Part shown: piece by piece, positions 54,033-64,000 of the stretch
Layout: each line of letters begins with the position of its first letter
Numbering within the stretch: the stretch's first letter is position 1
Assembly (NCBI RefSeq): GCF_900099915.1
Contig: NZ_FNDB01000010.1
Location: 1 to 64,000 of the forward strand
DNA from: Flavobacterium omnivorum
Lineage (GTDB): Bacteria > Bacteroidota > Bacteroidia > Flavobacteriales > Flavobacteriaceae
Reading direction: 5' to 3'
DNA length: 64,000 nucleotides
Position numbers and translations under genes: made by a program
Notes under the pieces: model-generated
The model's input: only the letters and a program-made list of their open reading frames with translations
What the model was told of the DNA's origin: nothing
Database searches by the model: none

Positions 54033-54661
54033 TGGAAGCAAAAGTATTAGATTTCAACGGAAAAGATACTGGAAGAAAAGTTCAACTTTCTGATTCAGTA
54101 TTTGGTATAGAACCAAACAATCACGCAGTATACCTTGATGTTAAGCAGTATCTTGCTAATCAAAGACAAGGAACGCACAAGGCTAAAGAAAGAGCTGAAG
54201 TAGCGGGAAGTACGCGTAAGATTAAAAAACAAAAAGGAACAGGTACTGCTCGTGCAGGATCTGCTAAAAATCCATTGTTTAAAGGTGGTGGAACAGTTTT
54301 TGGACCAAGACCAAGAAGTTATTCATTCAAATTGAATAAAAGCTTGAAACGTTTGGCAAGAAAATCTGCTTTCTCAATTAAAGCAAAAGAGTCGAACATA
54401 ATCGTTCTTGAAGACTTTAATTTTGAAACACCAAACACTAAAAATTTCATTAACGTTTTGAAAGCTTTAGAGTTAGAAAATAAAAAATCTCTATTTGTAT
54501 TGGGTGATACCAATAAAAATGTATATTTGTCCTCACGCAATTTAAAAGGATCTAGCGTTGTAAGTAGCTTAGAATTAAGCACTTATGCTATTCTAAATGC
54601 TAATAATTTAGTTCTTTTAGAGAGTTCTTTAGAGATAATTGAAGAAAATTTAAGTAAATAA
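54032..54661 (+). CDS. rplD: Ribosomal protein uL4
   Basis: The 209-residue 50S protein includes the extended loop KKQKGTGTARAGSAKNPLFKGGGTVFGPRPR that reaches the exit tunnel. In E. coli L4 represses the S10 operon; no equivalent site is evident here. It is 6 nt before rplW. Confidence 0.96.
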   Translation: MEAKVLDFNGKDTGRKVQLSDSVFGIEPNNHAVYLDVKQYLANQRQGTHKAKERAEVAGSTRKIKKQKGTGTARAGSAKNPLFKGGGTVFGPRPRSYSFKLNKSLKRLARKSAFSIKAKESNIIVLEDFNFETPNTKNFINVLKALELENKKSLFVLGDTNKNVYLSSRNLKGSSVVSSLELSTYAILNANNLVLLESSLEIIEENLSK

Positions 54662-54667
54662 TAGGAT

Positions 54668-54958
54668 ATGAGCATCATAATTAAGCCTATAGTAACGGAA
54701 AAAGTAACCAAAGAAAGTGAAGTTTTAAACCGCTTCGGATTCGTTGTTGACAAAAAAGCAAATAAAGTTCAAATTAAGAAAGCTATTGAAGCTGCTTACG
54801 GAGTAACTATTTTGAGTGTTAACACGATGAACGTAAGACCGGATAGAACTACTAAATACACTAAAAGTGGTTTAATCAGTGGAAAGACTAATGCAATTAA
54901 AAAAGCAATTGTTCAAGTACAACAAGGAGAAACAATTGATTTTTACAACAATATCTAA
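54668..54958 (+). CDS. rplW: Ribosomal protein uL23
   Basis: The 96-residue 50S protein lies near the exit tunnel and has the usual IIKPIVTEKVTKESE start and FVVDKKANKVQIKKAIEAAYGV core. It is 9 nt before rplB. Confidence 0.96.
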   Translation: MSIIIKPIVTEKVTKESEVLNRFGFVVDKKANKVQIKKAIEAAYGVTILSVNTMNVRPDRTTKYTKSGLISGKTNAIKKAIVQVQQGETIDFYNNI

Positions 54959-54967
54959 GATAGAAAA

Positions 54968-55792
54968 ATGTCAGTAAGAAAATTAAAACCTATTACCCCA
55001 GGTCAGCGATTTAGAGTTGTGAATGGTTATGACGCCATTACAACTGATAAGCCGGAACGCTCTTTGATAGCGCCGATAAAAAACTCTGGAGGTAGAAATA
55101 GTCAAGGAAAGATGACCATGCGTTATACGGGTGGTGGTCACAAGCAGAGATATCGTATCATTGATTTTAAACGTACAAAAGAAGGAATTCCGGCTACAGT
55201 GAAATCAATTGAATATGATCCAAATCGTACTGCATTTATCGCTTTGTTGGCTTATGCTGATGGAGAGAAAACGTATGTTATTGCTCAAAACGGATTGAAA
55301 GTTGGTCAGAAATTAGTTTCTGGTCCAGAATCTCAACCTGAAATTGGTAATACTTTACCTTTAAGTAGAGTTCCGCTAGGAACTGTAATTTCTTGTATCG
55401 AATTGAGACCAGGGCAAGGAGCGGTAATCGCTCGTTCTGCTGGAACATTTGCTCAATTAATGGCAAGAGATGGAAAATATGCGACAATTAAGATGCCATC
55501 TGGTGAAACAAGATTAATCTTGTTGACTTGTTCGGCTACAATTGGAGCTGTATCTAATTCAGATCATCAATTAGTGGTATCAGGAAAAGCTGGTAGAACG
55601 AGATGGTTAGGAAGAAGACCTAGAACAAGACCTGTTGCAATGAACCCTGTCGATCACCCAATGGGTGGTGGTGAAGGACGTTCTTCTGGTGGACATCCAC
55701 GTTCAAGAAATGGAATACCAGCAAAAGGTTATAGAACTCGTTCTAAGAAAAACCCGAGTAACAAGTATATCGTAGAACGTAGAAAGAAATAA
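54968..55792 (+). CDS. rplB: Ribosomal protein uL2
   Basis: The 274-residue 50S protein is intact, with [21 protein letters not shown] and the C-terminal [21 protein letters not shown], which carries the conserved histidine near the peptidyl transferase centre. Confidence 0.98.
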   Translation: MSVRKLKPITPGQRFRVVNGYDAITTDKPERSLIAPIKNSGGRNSQGKMTMRYTGGGHKQRYRIIDFKRTKEGIPATVKSIEYDPNRTAFIALLAYADGEKTYVIAQNGLKVGQKLVSGPESQPEIGNTLPLSRVPLGTVISCIELRPGQGAVIARSAGTFAQLMARDGKYATIKMPSGETRLILLTCSATIGAVSNSDHQLVVSGKAGRTRWLGRRPRTRPVAMNPVDHPMGGGEGRSSGGHPRSRNGIPAKGYRTRSKKNPSNKYIVERRKK

Positions 55793-55798
55793 TAAGAT

Positions 55799-56077
55799 AT
55801 GGCACGTTCATTAAAAAAAGGACCTTTTGTTCATTATAAATTAGACAAGAAAGTTCAAGAAAACATCGCAGGTGGAAACAAAGGAGTAGTAAAGACATGG
55901 TCTAGAGCTTCTATGATTACTCCAGACTTTGTTGGTCAAACTATCGCAGTTCATAACGGTCGTCAATTTGTACCGGTTTATGTAACTGAAAACATGGTAG
56001 GTCACAAATTAGGAGAATTTTCACCAACTAGATCTTTTAGAGGTCATGCTGGAGCAAAAAATAAAGGTAAAAAATAA
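55799..56077 (+). CDS. rpsS: Ribosomal protein uS19
   Basis: The 92-residue 30S protein shows [11 protein letters not shown] and the C-terminal [18 protein letters not shown]. It follows rplB by 6 nt. Confidence 0.97.
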   Translation: MARSLKKGPFVHYKLDKKVQENIAGGNKGVVKTWSRASMITPDFVGQTIAVHNGRQFVPVYVTENMVGHKLGEFSPTRSFRGHAGAKNKGKK

Positions 56078-56083
56078 GAAGCA

Positions 56084-56494
56084 ATGGGAGTTCGTAAAAG
56101 AGAAACAGCAGATGCGAGAAAAGAGGCTAATAAGTCTATTGCTTTCGCAAAATTGAATAACTGCCCTACTTCACCTAGAAAAATGCGCTTAGTAGCGGAC
56201 TTGGTAAGAGGTCAGAAGGTAGAGAGAGCACTTAACATCTTAAGATTTAGTTCTAAAGAAGCTTCAAGAAAATTAGAGAAATTGGTTTTATCTGTAATTG
56301 CCAACTGGCAAGCAAAAAATCCTGACGCTAATATGGAAGAAGCAGGTTTATTTGTAAAAACGATTACAGTTGATGGTGGAATGATGTTGAAAAGACTTCG
56401 TCCAGCTCCACAAGGTCGTGCTCACAGAATTAGAAAACGTTCTAATCACGTTACAATCGTGCTTGGATCTATTAATAACACACAAGCAATTTAA
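56084..56494 (+). CDS. rplV: Ribosomal protein uL22
   Basis: The 136-residue 50S protein contains [21 protein letters not shown] and the loop end [20 protein letters not shown] that lines the exit tunnel. It is 6 nt from each neighbour. Confidence 0.96.
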   Translation: MGVRKRETADARKEANKSIAFAKLNNCPTSPRKMRLVADLVRGQKVERALNILRFSSKEASRKLEKLVLSVIANWQAKNPDANMEEAGLFVKTITVDGGMMLKRLRPAPQGRAHRIRKRSNHVTIVLGSINNTQAI

Positions 56495-56500
56495 TACAAG

Positions 56501-57259
56501 ATGGGACAAAAGACAAATCCAATTGGAAATAGACTTGGTATCATCAGAGGATGGGACTCAAACTGGTATGGTGGAAATGATTATGGTGATAAACTTGCCG
56601 AAGATTATAAAATCAGAAAGTATATCCATGCTCGTTTATCAAAAGCTAGTGTATCAAAAGTAATCATTGAGAGAACTTTAAAACTTGTAACCGTTACTAT
56701 CACTACTGCTAGACCTGGTATCATTATCGGAAAAGGTGGCCAAGAGGTAGACAAGTTGAAAGAGGAACTTAAAAAAATTACTGACAAAGAGGTTCAAATC
56801 AACATCTTTGAAATAAAAAGACCTGAGCTTGACGCGTATCTAGTTGCTACAAGCATCTGTCGTCAAATCGAAAGCCGTATTTCTTACAGACGTGCAATCA
56901 AAATGGCTATTGCTGCCTCTATGCGTATGAACGCAGAGGGTATCAAAGTTTTGATTTCTGGTCGTTTGAATGGTGCTGAGATGGCTCGTTCAGAGGGTTT
57001 CAAAGAGGGTAGAATTCCTCTATCAACTTTCAGAGCTGATATTGATTATGCTTTGGCAGAGGCTCATACTACTTATGGTAGAATGGGAATCAAAGTATGG
57101 ATCATGAAAGGTGAAGTTTATGGAAAGAGAGATCTTTCTCCACTTGCTGGAATGGACAAAAAACAATCTGGTGCTGGTGGTAAAGGTGGTGATTCTCCAA
57201 GAGGAGACAGAAAGCCTTTTAATAAAGGTGGAAAACCAGACGCTCGTAAACGAAAGTAA
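56501..57259 (+). CDS. rpsC: Ribosomal protein uS3
   Basis: The 252-residue 30S protein has [20 protein letters not shown], a KH domain with [20 protein letters not shown] and [12 protein letters not shown]. The C-terminal tail (about 30 residues) is rich in Gly, Lys, Asp and Arg, longer than in E. coli. Confidence 0.97.
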   Translation: MGQKTNPIGNRLGIIRGWDSNWYGGNDYGDKLAEDYKIRKYIHARLSKASVSKVIIERTLKLVTVTITTARPGIIIGKGGQEVDKLKEELKKITDKEVQINIFEIKRPELDAYLVATSICRQIESRISYRRAIKMAIAASMRMNAEGIKVLISGRLNGAEMARSEGFKEGRIPLSTFRADIDYALAEAHTTYGRMGIKVWIMKGEVYGKRDLSPLAGMDKKQSGAGGKGGDSPRGDRKPFNKGGKPDARKRK

Positions 57260-57278
57260 ATTTTTAAACTAAAGAAAA

Positions 57279-57704
57279 ATGTTACAGCCTAAAAGAACAA
57301 AATACCGTAAGGTACAAAAGGGTAAAATGAAAGGAAACTCTCAAAGGGGGCATGAACTTTCTAATGGAATGTTTGGTATTAAATCTGTACATGAAGATGG
57401 AATGTTCTTAACCTCACGTCAAATCGAGGCTGCGCGTATTGCTGCAACTCGTTTTATGAAAAGAGAAGGACAATTATGGATCAAAATATTTCCAGACAAA
57501 CCAATTACTAAGAAGCCTCTTGAGGTACGTATGGGTAAAGGTAAAGGAGCCGTTGAATATTGGGCTGCTGTCGTTAAACCCGGAAGAATTATGTTTGAAG
57601 TTGGAGGAGTACCTTTGTCAGTTGCAAAAGAGGCGTTACGTCTTGCGGCTCAAAAGCTTCCAGTAAAAACTAAATTCGTCGTTGCTAGAGATTTCGAAGC
57701 ATAA
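57279..57704 (+). CDS. rplP: Ribosomal protein uL16
   Basis: The 141-residue 50S protein contains the conserved [15 protein letters not shown] start region and [20 protein letters not shown], which contacts tRNA in the A site. The rpmC frame overlaps its 3' end if an upstream start is used, so a later start is preferred there. Confidence 0.97.
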   Translation: MLQPKRTKYRKVQKGKMKGNSQRGHELSNGMFGIKSVHEDGMFLTSRQIEAARIAATRFMKREGQLWIKIFPDKPITKKPLEVRMGKGKGAVEYWAAVVKPGRIMFEVGGVPLSVAKEALRLAAQKLPVKTKFVVARDFEA

Positions 57705-57717
57705 TCTATATTATATT

Positions 57718-57903
57718 ATGAAACAATCAGAAATAAAAGATCTTTCTGCAGCTGAGTTGCAAGAAAAGCTTAGCCAGACTAAGAAAACATATGCTGATCT
57801 AAAAATGGCTCACGCTATTTCACCAATTGAGAATCCGCTTCAAATTAGAAGTATGAGACGAGTTGTTGCGAGATTGGCTACCGAACTTACTAAAAGACAA
57901 TAA
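57718..57903 (+). CDS. rpmC: Ribosomal protein uL29
   Basis: The 61-residue protein starts MKQSEIKDLSAAELQEKLS, the family N-terminus. The ATG at 57718 is preferred to an in-frame one at 57682 inside rplP. It contains MAHAISPIENPLQIRSMRR and binds near the exit tunnel. Confidence 0.95.
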   Translation: MKQSEIKDLSAAELQEKLSQTKKTYADLKMAHAISPIENPLQIRSMRRVVARLATELTKRQ

Positions 57904-57920
57904 CTGTAGTCTGCTGAAAG

Positions 57921-58181
57921 ATGGAAGAAAAAAGAAATTTAAGAAAAGAAAGAGTTGGTGTTGTTACTTCGGACAAAATGGATAAATCCATCGTTGTTGC
58001 TGAAGTGCGTAAAGTAAAACACCCATTATACGGTAAGTTCGTGTTGAAAACTAAAAAGTATCACGCACACGACGAAATGAACGACTGTAACATTGGAGAT
58101 ACCGTAAGGATTAGCGAAACGCGTCCTTTAAGTAAAACTAAATGTTGGAGGTTAGTTGAAATCTTAGAAAGAGCTAAATAA
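57921..58181 (+). CDS. rpsQ: Ribosomal protein uS17
   Basis: The 86-residue 30S protein shows [19 protein letters not shown] and [21 protein letters not shown]. It lies 17 nt after rpmC and 2 nt before rplN. Confidence 0.97.
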   Translation: MEEKRNLRKERVGVVTSDKMDKSIVVAEVRKVKHPLYGKFVLKTKKYHAHDEMNDCNIGDTVRISETRPLSKTKCWRLVEILERAK

Positions 58182-58183
58182 TT

Positions 58184-58552
58184 ATGGTACAACAAGAATC
58201 AAGACTAAAAGTAGCAGATAACACTGGAGCAAAGGAAGTTTTAACTATCCGTGTTTTAGGAGGTACCAAAAGAAGGTATGCCTCTGTTGGTGACAAGATT
58301 GTAGTTTCTATTAAAGATACAGCCCCTAACGGAAGCGTTAAAAAAGGAGCTGTTTCAACTGCAGTTGTTGTACGTACCAAAAAAGAAGTGAGGAGAGCCG
58401 ATGGTTCTTATATCCGTTTCGATGACAATGCATGTGTTCTTTTGAATGCTGCAGGTGAAATGAGAGGAACTCGTGTTTTTGGGCCCGTAGCAAGAGAACT
58501 TCGTGAAAAACAATTCATGAAAATTGTATCATTAGCACCAGAAGTGCTTTAA
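58184..58552 (+). CDS. rplN: Ribosomal protein uL14
   Basis: The 122-residue 50S protein shows [19 protein letters not shown] and [20 protein letters not shown], the family signature. It opens the part of the operon corresponding to the spc cluster of E. coli. Confidence 0.97.
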   Translation: MVQQESRLKVADNTGAKEVLTIRVLGGTKRRYASVGDKIVVSIKDTAPNGSVKKGAVSTAVVVRTKKEVRRADGSYIRFDDNACVLLNAAGEMRGTRVFGPVARELREKQFMKIVSLAPEVL

Positions 58553-58563
58553 TTCGTTTTAAG

Positions 58564-58878
58564 ATGATAAAGCTAAAAATAAAATCAGGTGACATCGTAA
58601 GAGTAATTGCTGGAGACCATAAAGGTGCTGAAGGTAAAGTGTTGCGCGTGTACAAAGAGAAAAATAAAGCGATTGTTGAAGGTGTTAACATGGTTTCAAA
58701 ACATACGAAACCTAGTGCAAAAAGCCCTCAAGGTGGTATCGTAAAGAAAGAAGCTTCTATACAAATATCTAACATCTCTTTAATTGATCCTAAAACTAAG
58801 GAAGCAACTAGAGTTGGTATTAGAGTAGAGGGAGATAAGAAAGTAAGATTTTCAAAAAAATCTAATCAAGTACTATAG
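58564..58878 (+). CDS. rplX: Ribosomal protein uL24
   Basis: The 104-residue 50S assembly-initiator protein has a KOW motif ([20 protein letters not shown]). It lies 11 nt after rplN and 2 nt before rplE. Confidence 0.96.
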   Translation: MIKLKIKSGDIVRVIAGDHKGAEGKVLRVYKEKNKAIVEGVNMVSKHTKPSAKSPQGGIVKKEASIQISNISLIDPKTKEATRVGIRVEGDKKVRFSKKSNQVL

Positions 58879-58880
58879 TA

Positions 58881-59432
58881 ATGGAGTATATACCTAGACT
58901 AAAAGAAGAATATAAGAGCAGAGTAATTGCTGCTCTTAAAGAAGAATTCGGATACGTAAACGTAATGCAGGTTCCTAAATTGGAAAAAATCGTTTTAAGT
59001 AAAGGAGTTGGTGCAGCTGTATCTGATAAAAAATTAATTGACTATGCAGTTGATGAGTTAACAAAGATCACTGGACAGAAAGCAATATCTACTATCTCAA
59101 AGAAAGACGTTGCGTCTTTTAAATTGAGAAAAGGGATGCCTATTGGAGCAAAAGTTACTTTACGTGGAGAAAGAATGTATGAGTTTTTAGATAGACTTAT
59201 TACTTCAGCTTTGCCACGTGTAAGAGATTTTAGTGGTATTAAAGCTACTGGTTTTGACGGAAGAGGAAATTACAACCTTGGTGTTTTAGAGCAAATCATT
59301 TTCCCAGAAATTGATATTGACAAAGTAAATAAAATATCAGGAATGGACATCTCTTTTGTAACTACTGCAAAAACAGATAAAGAAGCAAAGTCTCTATTGA
59401 CAGAATTAGGATTACCTTTTAAAAAGAATTAA
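58881..59432 (+). CDS. rplE: Ribosomal protein uL5
   Basis: The 183-residue 50S protein binds 5S rRNA. It has [41 protein letters not shown] and [19 protein letters not shown]. In E. coli the S8 repressor site overlaps the start of rplE; no such hairpin was noted here. Confidence 0.97.
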   Translation: MEYIPRLKEEYKSRVIAALKEEFGYVNVMQVPKLEKIVLSKGVGAAVSDKKLIDYAVDELTKITGQKAISTISKKDVASFKLRKGMPIGAKVTLRGERMYEFLDRLITSALPRVRDFSGIKATGFDGRGNYNLGVLEQIIFPEIDIDKVNKISGMDISFVTTAKTDKEAKSLLTELGLPFKKN

Positions 59433-59435
59433 GAC

Positions 59436-59705
59436 ATGGCTAAAGAATCAATGAAAGCCCGCGAGGTTAAGAGAGAAAAAACAGTAGCTAAGTATGCTGA
59501 GAAAAGAAAAGCTTTGTTAGAAGCTGGAGATTTCGTAGGTTTGCAAAAGTTACCAAAAAATGCTTCGCCAGTTCGTTTGCACAATCGTTGTAAATTAACA
59601 GGTAGACCAAGAGGGTATATGCGTCAATTCGGTCTTTCACGTGTTACATTTCGTGAAATGGCAAATAACGGATTGATACCCGGTGTTAAAAAAGCATCTT
59701 GGTAA
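59436..59705 (+). CDS. rpsN: Ribosomal protein uS14 (zinc-free form)
   Basis: The 89-residue 30S protein has [27 protein letters not shown]. Only one cysteine is present and the CxxC pairs of zinc-binding S14 are missing, so this is the zinc-independent long form. It is followed by an unusual 123-nt spacer with hairpins before rpsH. Confidence 0.97.
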   Translation: MAKESMKAREVKREKTVAKYAEKRKALLEAGDFVGLQKLPKNASPVRLHNRCKLTGRPRGYMRQFGLSRVTFREMANNGLIPGVKKASW

Positions 59706-59706
59706 G

Positions 59707-59810
59707 ACGTAATTTATTACGTTCTGATACAGACTTAACTTGCGTTTTGTCTGTATCATAAATATTTATAAATTGGTTTAAGGTTCGGCAAATCGTTTGT
59801 TGAAAACCAA
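59707..59810 (+). promoter_or_regulatory. Three hairpins in the rpsN-rpsH spacer
   Basis: The 123-nt spacer holds three stems in a row: ACGTAAT/ATTACGT (59707-59722), TGATACAGAC/GTCTGTATCA (59725-59758, 10 bp) and TTGGTTT/AAACCAA (59773-59810). Other spacers in this cluster are mostly 2-20 nt. No perfect promoter box is present in it. I infer a translational control or RNA-processing site; S8, which regulates the spc operon in E. coli, is a reasonable but unproven ligand. Confidence 0.5.
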
Positions 59811-59828
59811 AACCGCAAATTAATACAT

Positions 59829-60227
59829 ATGTATACAGATCCTATTGCAGATTATTTGACAAGAGTTCGTAACGCTGTGGCTGCAAACCACAAAGTTGTT
59901 GAAATTCCTGCATCTAATCTAAAAAAAGAAATAACCAAGATCTTGTTTGATCAAGGTTATATCTTGAGTTACAAATTTGAAGACAACGCTGTTCAGGGTT
60001 CAATCAAAATCGCTTTAAAGTATGATAAGGATACTAAGGAGTCAGTAATTAAAGATATCCAAAGAATTAGTAAACCAGGTTTACGTAAATATTCAAGTTC
60101 TTCAAGTATTCCTAGAATCCTTAATGGATTAGGAATTGCTATTGTTTCTACTTCTAAAGGTTTAATGACTGGAAAGAAAGCGAAGCAATTGAATGTTGGT
60201 GGCGAAGTAATTTGTTACGTATACTAA
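59829..60227 (+). CDS. rpsH: Ribosomal protein uS8
   Basis: The 132-residue 30S protein binds the central domain of 16S rRNA. It shows [27 protein letters not shown] and the C-terminal [26 protein letters not shown]. It lies directly after the three-hairpin spacer. Confidence 0.97.
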   Translation: MYTDPIADYLTRVRNAVAANHKVVEIPASNLKKEITKILFDQGYILSYKFEDNAVQGSIKIALKYDKDTKESVIKDIQRISKPGLRKYSSSSSIPRILNGLGIAIVSTSKGLMTGKKAKQLNVGGEVICYVY

Positions 60228-60245
60228 TTTTAAAGACTATATAAG

Positions 60246-60788
60246 ATGTCAAGAATAGGTAAAAGTCCAGTAACAATTCCTGCAGGAGTAACTGTTTCAG
60301 TTGCTAACGGTATTATTACGGTAAAAGGAAAAAATGGTCAACTAACTCAGGAGTTTTCGGACGTAACTGTAACAGTTGAAGGGGATCTAGTTCAAGTAGA
60401 TAGATCTTCTGATCACAAAGACCAAAGAGCAAAACACGGTTTGTACCGATCTTTAATCAATAACATGATTATCGGTGTAACAGATGGTTTTACTAAGTCA
60501 TTAGAATTGGTAGGAGTTGGTTATAGAGCTTCAAATCAAGGACAGAAATTAGATTTAGCACTTGGTTACTCTCACAATATAGTTTTAGAAATTGCTCCTG
60601 AAGTGACTTTAGAAACTATATCTGAAAAAGGTAAAAACCCAATTGTTAAATTAACATCATTTGACAAACAACTTTTAGGTCAGGTAGCTGCGAAAATCAG
60701 AGGTTTTCGTAAGCCTGAGCCGTACAAAGGAAAAGGTGTTAAATTTGTGGGTGAAGTATTAAGAAGAAAAGCAGGTAAATCAGCTTAA
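60246..60788 (+). CDS. rplF: Ribosomal protein uL6
   Basis: The 180-residue 50S protein contains [15 protein letters not shown] and [31 protein letters not shown], the L6 signature. It is 18 nt after rpsH and 11 nt before rplR. Confidence 0.97.
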   Translation: MSRIGKSPVTIPAGVTVSVANGIITVKGKNGQLTQEFSDVTVTVEGDLVQVDRSSDHKDQRAKHGLYRSLINNMIIGVTDGFTKSLELVGVGYRASNQGQKLDLALGYSHNIVLEIAPEVTLETISEKGKNPIVKLTSFDKQLLGQVAAKIRGFRKPEPYKGKGVKFVGEVLRRKAGKSA

Positions 60789-60799
60789 AAAATAAGATT

Positions 60800-61150
60800 A
60801 TGTCATTAACAAAACCTGAAAGAAGACAACGAATTAGATTCAGAATTAGAAAGTCAATTAGTGGTACAGCTACTAATCCAAGACTATCTGTATTTAGAAG
60901 TAACAAAGAAATTTACGCTCAACTTATTGATGACGTAAACGGAGTTACTTTGTTGGCGGCTTCTTCAAGAGAAAAAGAAATAGGTAACGGTACGAATATT
61001 GAAGTTGCTACAGCAGTTGGGAAATTAGTTGCTGAGAAAGCTTTGAAAGCTGGGATAAGCGTAATAACTTTCGATAGAGGAGGTTATTTGTATCACGGTC
61101 GTATTAAATCATTAGCAGAAGGCGCAAGAGCGGCTGGACTTAAATTCTAA
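60800..61150 (+). CDS. rplR: Ribosomal protein uL18
   Basis: The 116-residue 5S rRNA-binding protein shows [26 protein letters not shown] and [24 protein letters not shown]. Confidence 0.97.
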   Translation: MSLTKPERRQRIRFRIRKSISGTATNPRLSVFRSNKEIYAQLIDDVNGVTLLAASSREKEIGNGTNIEVATAVGKLVAEKALKAGISVITFDRGGYLYHGRIKSLAEGARAAGLKF

Positions 61151-61156
61151 TATAGT

Positions 61157-61684
61157 ATGTCTAATAGTAAATACAAGAATGTAGAGTTAGTAAAACCAAG
61201 TGGTCTTGAATTAAAAGATCGTTTGGTAAGTGTAAATCGTGTTACTAAGGTTACAAAGGGTGGTAGAGCTTTTGGTTTTTCTGCTATTGTAGTTGTAGGT
61301 GATGAAAACGGAGTAGTTGGACACGGATTAGGAAAGTCTAAAGATGTTTCTGAAGCAATTGCGAAAGCAGTAGAAGATGCTAAGAAAAATTTAGTTAAAA
61401 TTCCTTTGAATGGTCAGTCTGTTCCTCACGAACAAAAAGGTAAATTTGGTGGTGCACGTGTGTTTTTAATTCCTGCCTCTCATGGTACAGGAGTTATTGC
61501 TGGTGGAGCTGTTCGTTCAGTTCTTGAATCAGTAGGAATTCATGATGTATTATCTAAATCACAAGGGTCTTCGAATCCTCACAACGTAGTTAAAGCAACT
61601 TTTGATGCTTTATTACAAATGAGAAGCGCTTATACTGTTGCAAAACAAAGAGGCGTTTCTTTAGAAAAAGTTTTTAAAGGTTAA
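61157..61684 (+). CDS. rpsE: Ribosomal protein uS5
   Basis: The 175-residue 30S protein has the double-stranded RNA-binding-like core: [25 protein letters not shown] and [27 protein letters not shown]. No spectinomycin-resistance-like deletion is apparent in the loop near residues 25-35. Confidence 0.97.
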   Translation: MSNSKYKNVELVKPSGLELKDRLVSVNRVTKVTKGGRAFGFSAIVVVGDENGVVGHGLGKSKDVSEAIAKAVEDAKKNLVKIPLNGQSVPHEQKGKFGGARVFLIPASHGTGVIAGGAVRSVLESVGIHDVLSKSQGSSNPHNVVKATFDALLQMRSAYTVAKQRGVSLEKVFKG

Positions 61685-61696
61685 TTCTAGGAAATT

Positions 61697-61879
61697 ATGG
61701 CTAAATTATTAGTAAAACAAGTTAGAAGTAAAATCAACTGTCCTCTTACTCAAAAGAGAGGATTGGAAGCTTTAGGTCTACGTAAAATGGGTCAAGTTGT
61801 AGAGCATGATTCAAACCCTACAATCCTTGGGATGATAAATAAAGTTAAACACTTAGTTTCTGTCGAAGAAGCTAAATAA
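61697..61879 (+). CDS. rpmD: Ribosomal protein uL30
   Basis: The 60-residue 50S protein shows [29 protein letters not shown]. It is 12 nt after rpsE and 11 nt before rplO. Confidence 0.97.
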   Translation: MAKLLVKQVRSKINCPLTQKRGLEALGLRKMGQVVEHDSNPTILGMINKVKHLVSVEEAK

Positions 61880-61890
61880 CAAATACTGTT

Positions 61891-62343
61891 ATGAATTTAA
61901 GTAACTTACAACCTGCTGAAGGTTCTACACACAATCAAAATAAAAGATTAGGTAGAGGAGAAGGTTCTGGAAAAGGTGGTACTTCTGCAAGAGGTCACAA
62001 AGGAGCAAAATCTCGTTCTGGTTATTCTAAGAAGATTGGTTTTGAAGGTGGGCAAATGCCACTTCAAAGACGTGTACCAAAGTTTGGTTTTACAAACATC
62101 AATCGTAAAGATTACGAAGGTGTAAATCTTGATACACTTCAACTATTAGTTGATAATGGTGTTATTAAAGATACTGTTGATATGACAGTTTATGTTGCTA
62201 ATCGTTTAGCTACTAAAAATGAAATCGTTAAGATTTTAGGTAGAGGTGAATTGACAGCAAAATTAAAAGTAACCGCTCACAAATTTACTGCTACTGCTAA
62301 AGCTGCTATTGAAGCTGCTGGAGGAGAAGCTGTAACAATGTAA
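61891..62343 (+). CDS. rplO: Ribosomal protein uL15
   Basis: The 150-residue 50S protein has the glycine-rich start [26 protein letters not shown] and [18 protein letters not shown]. It is followed by secY after 13 nt. Confidence 0.97.
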   Translation: MNLSNLQPAEGSTHNQNKRLGRGEGSGKGGTSARGHKGAKSRSGYSKKIGFEGGQMPLQRRVPKFGFTNINRKDYEGVNLDTLQLLVDNGVIKDTVDMTVYVANRLATKNEIVKILGRGELTAKLKVTAHKFTATAKAAIEAAGGEAVTM

Positions 62344-62356
62344 TTTTTCTATTAAT

Positions 62357-63703
62357 ATGAAGAAATTTATTGAATCAATAAGTAATGTTTGGAAAATAGA
62401 AGAACTGAAAAATAGAATTCTAATCACCTTAGGACTACTTTTAGTTTATCGTTTCGGGGCTCAAGTTACCCTGCCAGGCATTGATGCTACACAGTTAGGT
62501 AATTTAGCTGGGCAAACCAAAGAAGGAATTGGTTCAATTCTAGACATGTTTACCGGAGGTGCATTTTCTCAAGCTTCAGTTTTTGCTTTAGGAATTATGC
62601 CTTACATTTCTGCTTCCATTGTTGTTCAGTTGATGGGAATTGCGATTCCTTATCTTCAAAAACTTCAAAGTGATGGAGAAAGTGGTAGAAAGAAAATTAA
62701 TCAAATTACTCGTTGGTTGACAATTGGAATTACTTTAGTTCAAGGTCCAACTTATATCTATAATTTATATAGAACATTACCTAGTAATGCATTTTTATTG
62801 GGATTCAATTCATTTGAATTCTTGTTTTCATCAGTAGTTATTTTAGTTACAGGTACAATTTTTGCCATGTGGTTAGGAGAAAAGATTACGGATAAAGGAA
62901 TTGGAAATGGTATATCTTTGTTGATTATGGTTGGGATATTGGCTAGATTGCCACAAGCATTCATCCAAGAGTTTACAACTAGGGTTACCAATAATAATGG
63001 TGGTCCAATGTTGCTGGTTATTGAAATTATCATCTGGTTACTGGTTATTATTTGTTGTGTACTGTTAGTAATGGCTGTTAGGAGAATTCCAGTGCAATAT
63101 GCTCGTCGTACAACTTCAGGTGATTTCGAACAAGATATGTTGAATGGAAATAGACAATGGATTCCTTTAAAGCTAAATGCTTCAGGGGTTATGCCAATTA
63201 TATTTGCACAAGCGATCATGTTTATTCCAGCAGCATTAGCTGGTTTGTCTAAATCAGATGCATCACAATCAATCGTTGGTGCTTTTAGTAATATGTTTGG
63301 GTTTTGGTATAATTTAGTATTTGCAACTTTAATCATTGTATTTACATTTTTTTACACCGCGATCACAGTTCCTACTAATAAGATGTCTGATGATTTAAAG
63401 CGAAGCGGAGGTTTTATTCCTGGTATTAGGCCTGGAGTGGAAACATCTGATTATCTTGATAAAGTGATGTCTTTAATAACGTTCCCGGGATCTTTATTTC
63501 TGGCTTTAATTGCTGTGTTCCCTGCAATAATTGTTAGTGTTATGGATGTTCAACAGTCTTGGGCAATGTTTTTTGGAGGTACTTCATTAATAATTATGGT
63601 TGGTGTTGCCATAGATACAATGCAGCAAATCAATTCATATTTGTTGAATAGACATTATGATGGTTTAATGAAAAGTGGTAAAAATAGAAAGGCAGTAGCT
63701 TAA
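62357..63703 (+). CDS. secY: Preprotein translocase subunit SecY
   Basis: The 448-residue inner-membrane channel has ten hydrophobic segments. It begins with the amphipathic [36 protein letters not shown], includes the plug region ([30 protein letters not shown]) and the cytoplasmic loops [10 protein letters not shown] and [19 protein letters not shown] that contact SecA and ribosomes. Confidence 0.98.
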   Translation: MKKFIESISNVWKIEELKNRILITLGLLLVYRFGAQVTLPGIDATQLGNLAGQTKEGIGSILDMFTGGAFSQASVFALGIMPYISASIVVQLMGIAIPYLQKLQSDGESGRKKINQITRWLTIGITLVQGPTYIYNLYRTLPSNAFLLGFNSFEFLFSSVVILVTGTIFAMWLGEKITDKGIGNGISLLIMVGILARLPQAFIQEFTTRVTNNNGGPMLLVIEIIIWLLVIICCVLLVMAVRRIPVQYARRTTSGDFEQDMLNGNRQWIPLKLNASGVMPIIFAQAIMFIPAALAGLSKSDASQSIVGAFSNMFGFWYNLVFATLIIVFTFFYTAITVPTNKMSDDLKRSGGFIPGIRPGVETSDYLDKVMSLITFPGSLFLALIAVFPAIIVSVMDVQQSWAMFFGGTSLIIMVGVAIDTMQQINSYLLNRHYDGLMKSGKNRKAVA

Positions 63704-63707
63704 CTTT

Positions 63708-63923
63708 ATGGCAAAACAATCAGCAATAGAACAAGACGGATCAATCATTGAAGCATTATCAAATGCTATGTTCCGTGTAGAGTTAGAAAATGGACATATT
63801 GTAATCGCACATATATCTGGAAAAATGCGTATGCATTACATCAAATTATTACCTGGTGATAAAGTGAAACTAGAAATGAGCCCTTACGATTTGTCAAAAG
63901 CAAGAATTACTTATAGATATTAA
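63708..63923 (+). CDS. infA: Translation initiation factor IF-1
   Basis: The 71-residue OB-fold protein shows [57 protein letters not shown], the IF-1 signature, and binds the A site of the 30S subunit. It lies 4 nt after secY, as in many Bacteroidota. Confidence 0.97.
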   Translation: MAKQSAIEQDGSIIEALSNAMFRVELENGHIVIAHISGKMRMHYIKLLPGDKVKLEMSPYDLSKARITYRY

Positions 63924-63935
63924 AGGATATTCAAA

Positions 63936-64000
63936 ATGAAAGTTAGAGCTTCAATAAAAAAGAGAAGTCCCGAGTGCAAAATTGTGCGAAGAAAAGGGAG
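63936..64000 (+). CDS. rpmJ: Ribosomal protein bL36 (partial, runs off the window end)
   Basis: An ATG at 63936, 12 nt after infA, opens a frame that begins MKVRASIKKRSPECKIVRRK and is cut by the window end after 21 full codons. This is the N-terminal half of bL36 (family length about 38). Only one cysteine appears where zinc-binding forms have a CxxC pair, so it looks like the zinc-free form; the C-terminal part must be seen to be sure. Confidence 0.92.
   Translation, partial: MKVRASIKKRSPECKIVRRKG

Noticed and set aside
62758..63336. A 192-codon minus-strand frame within secY.
   Set aside because: It is a complementary-strand shadow of a highly conserved membrane protein gene; its product is low-complexity and unlike any known family.
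49842..64000. Search for antibiotic-resistance-like changes in S12, S5 and EF-G.
   Set aside because: Key S12 positions (Lys43, Lys88) and the S5 loop look wild type; nothing supports a resistance call.

Overview
This window is chromosomal DNA from a member of the Bacteroidota, most likely Flavobacterium or a close relative in the Flavobacteriaceae. The evidence is AT-rich sequence, promoters of the Bacteroidota type (TTTG, about 19 nt, TAnnTTTG), start codons preceded by A-rich sequence rather than Shine-Dalgarno motifs, a SusC/SusD outer-membrane pair, an ExbB/ExbD/TonB set, and protein sequences that look like Flavobacterium housekeeping enzymes. No phage, insertion sequence, CRISPR array or resistance gene was found.

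Layout. 1-4.2 kb: tRNA-Val, folC, exbB-exbD and a convergent tonB-like gene separated by a composite intergenic repeat. 4.1-8.2 kb: glutamate dehydrogenase family enzyme, anmK with a DUF2809 membrane protein, and acyl-CoA dehydrogenase. 8.6-12.5 kb: a co-directional run of DinB-like, NRDE, ATP-grasp, LysE-like and M28 peptidase genes, the least understood cluster here. 12.5-17.5 kb: GNAT, SDR, SprT-like metalloprotein, then on the minus strand a methyltransferase, a glycosyltransferase and an MlaE/MlaF lipid transporter pair. 17.7-27.3 kb: KAS III family enzyme, gcvP, UbiA-like membrane protein, SRPBCC and DUF2071 proteins, M3 peptidase and an unknown acidic protein. 27.4-33 kb: purE and purK, diverging from hpt-adk, then a CNNM/CorC-type protein and obg. 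33-39.8 kb: glycosyltransferase and metallophosphoesterase on the minus strand, then a plus-strand run TPR protein, mpl, GNAT, radC, yjjG-like and a secreted unknown. 39.9-49.6 kb: rarA, rhomboid, rlmB, susD, susC and a POTRA/beta-barrel protein. 49.8-64 kb: the str-S10-spc ribosomal protein supercluster (rpsL to infA and the start of rpmJ), with no tuf gene between fusA and rpsJ.

How the parts work together. The ExbB/ExbD/TonB genes could supply energy to TonB-dependent transporters such as the SusC here. Envelope upkeep is a recurring theme: anmK and mpl (murein recycling), MlaEF, an LpxH-like phosphoesterase, POTRA/barrel protein and rhomboid. purE, purK, hpt and adk cover purine synthesis and salvage.

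Most notable non-gene signals: (1) three related intergenic elements (about 86-144 bp) that share flanks, two of which also share the hairpin loop while their stem sequences differ; (2) four genes whose ATG lies exactly four bases after a perfect TAnnTTTG box, implying leaderless mRNAs; (3) three consecutive hairpins between rpsN and rpsH inside the spc operon, a candidate translational control site. Several start codons were moved from the longest possible reading frame, for stated reasons.
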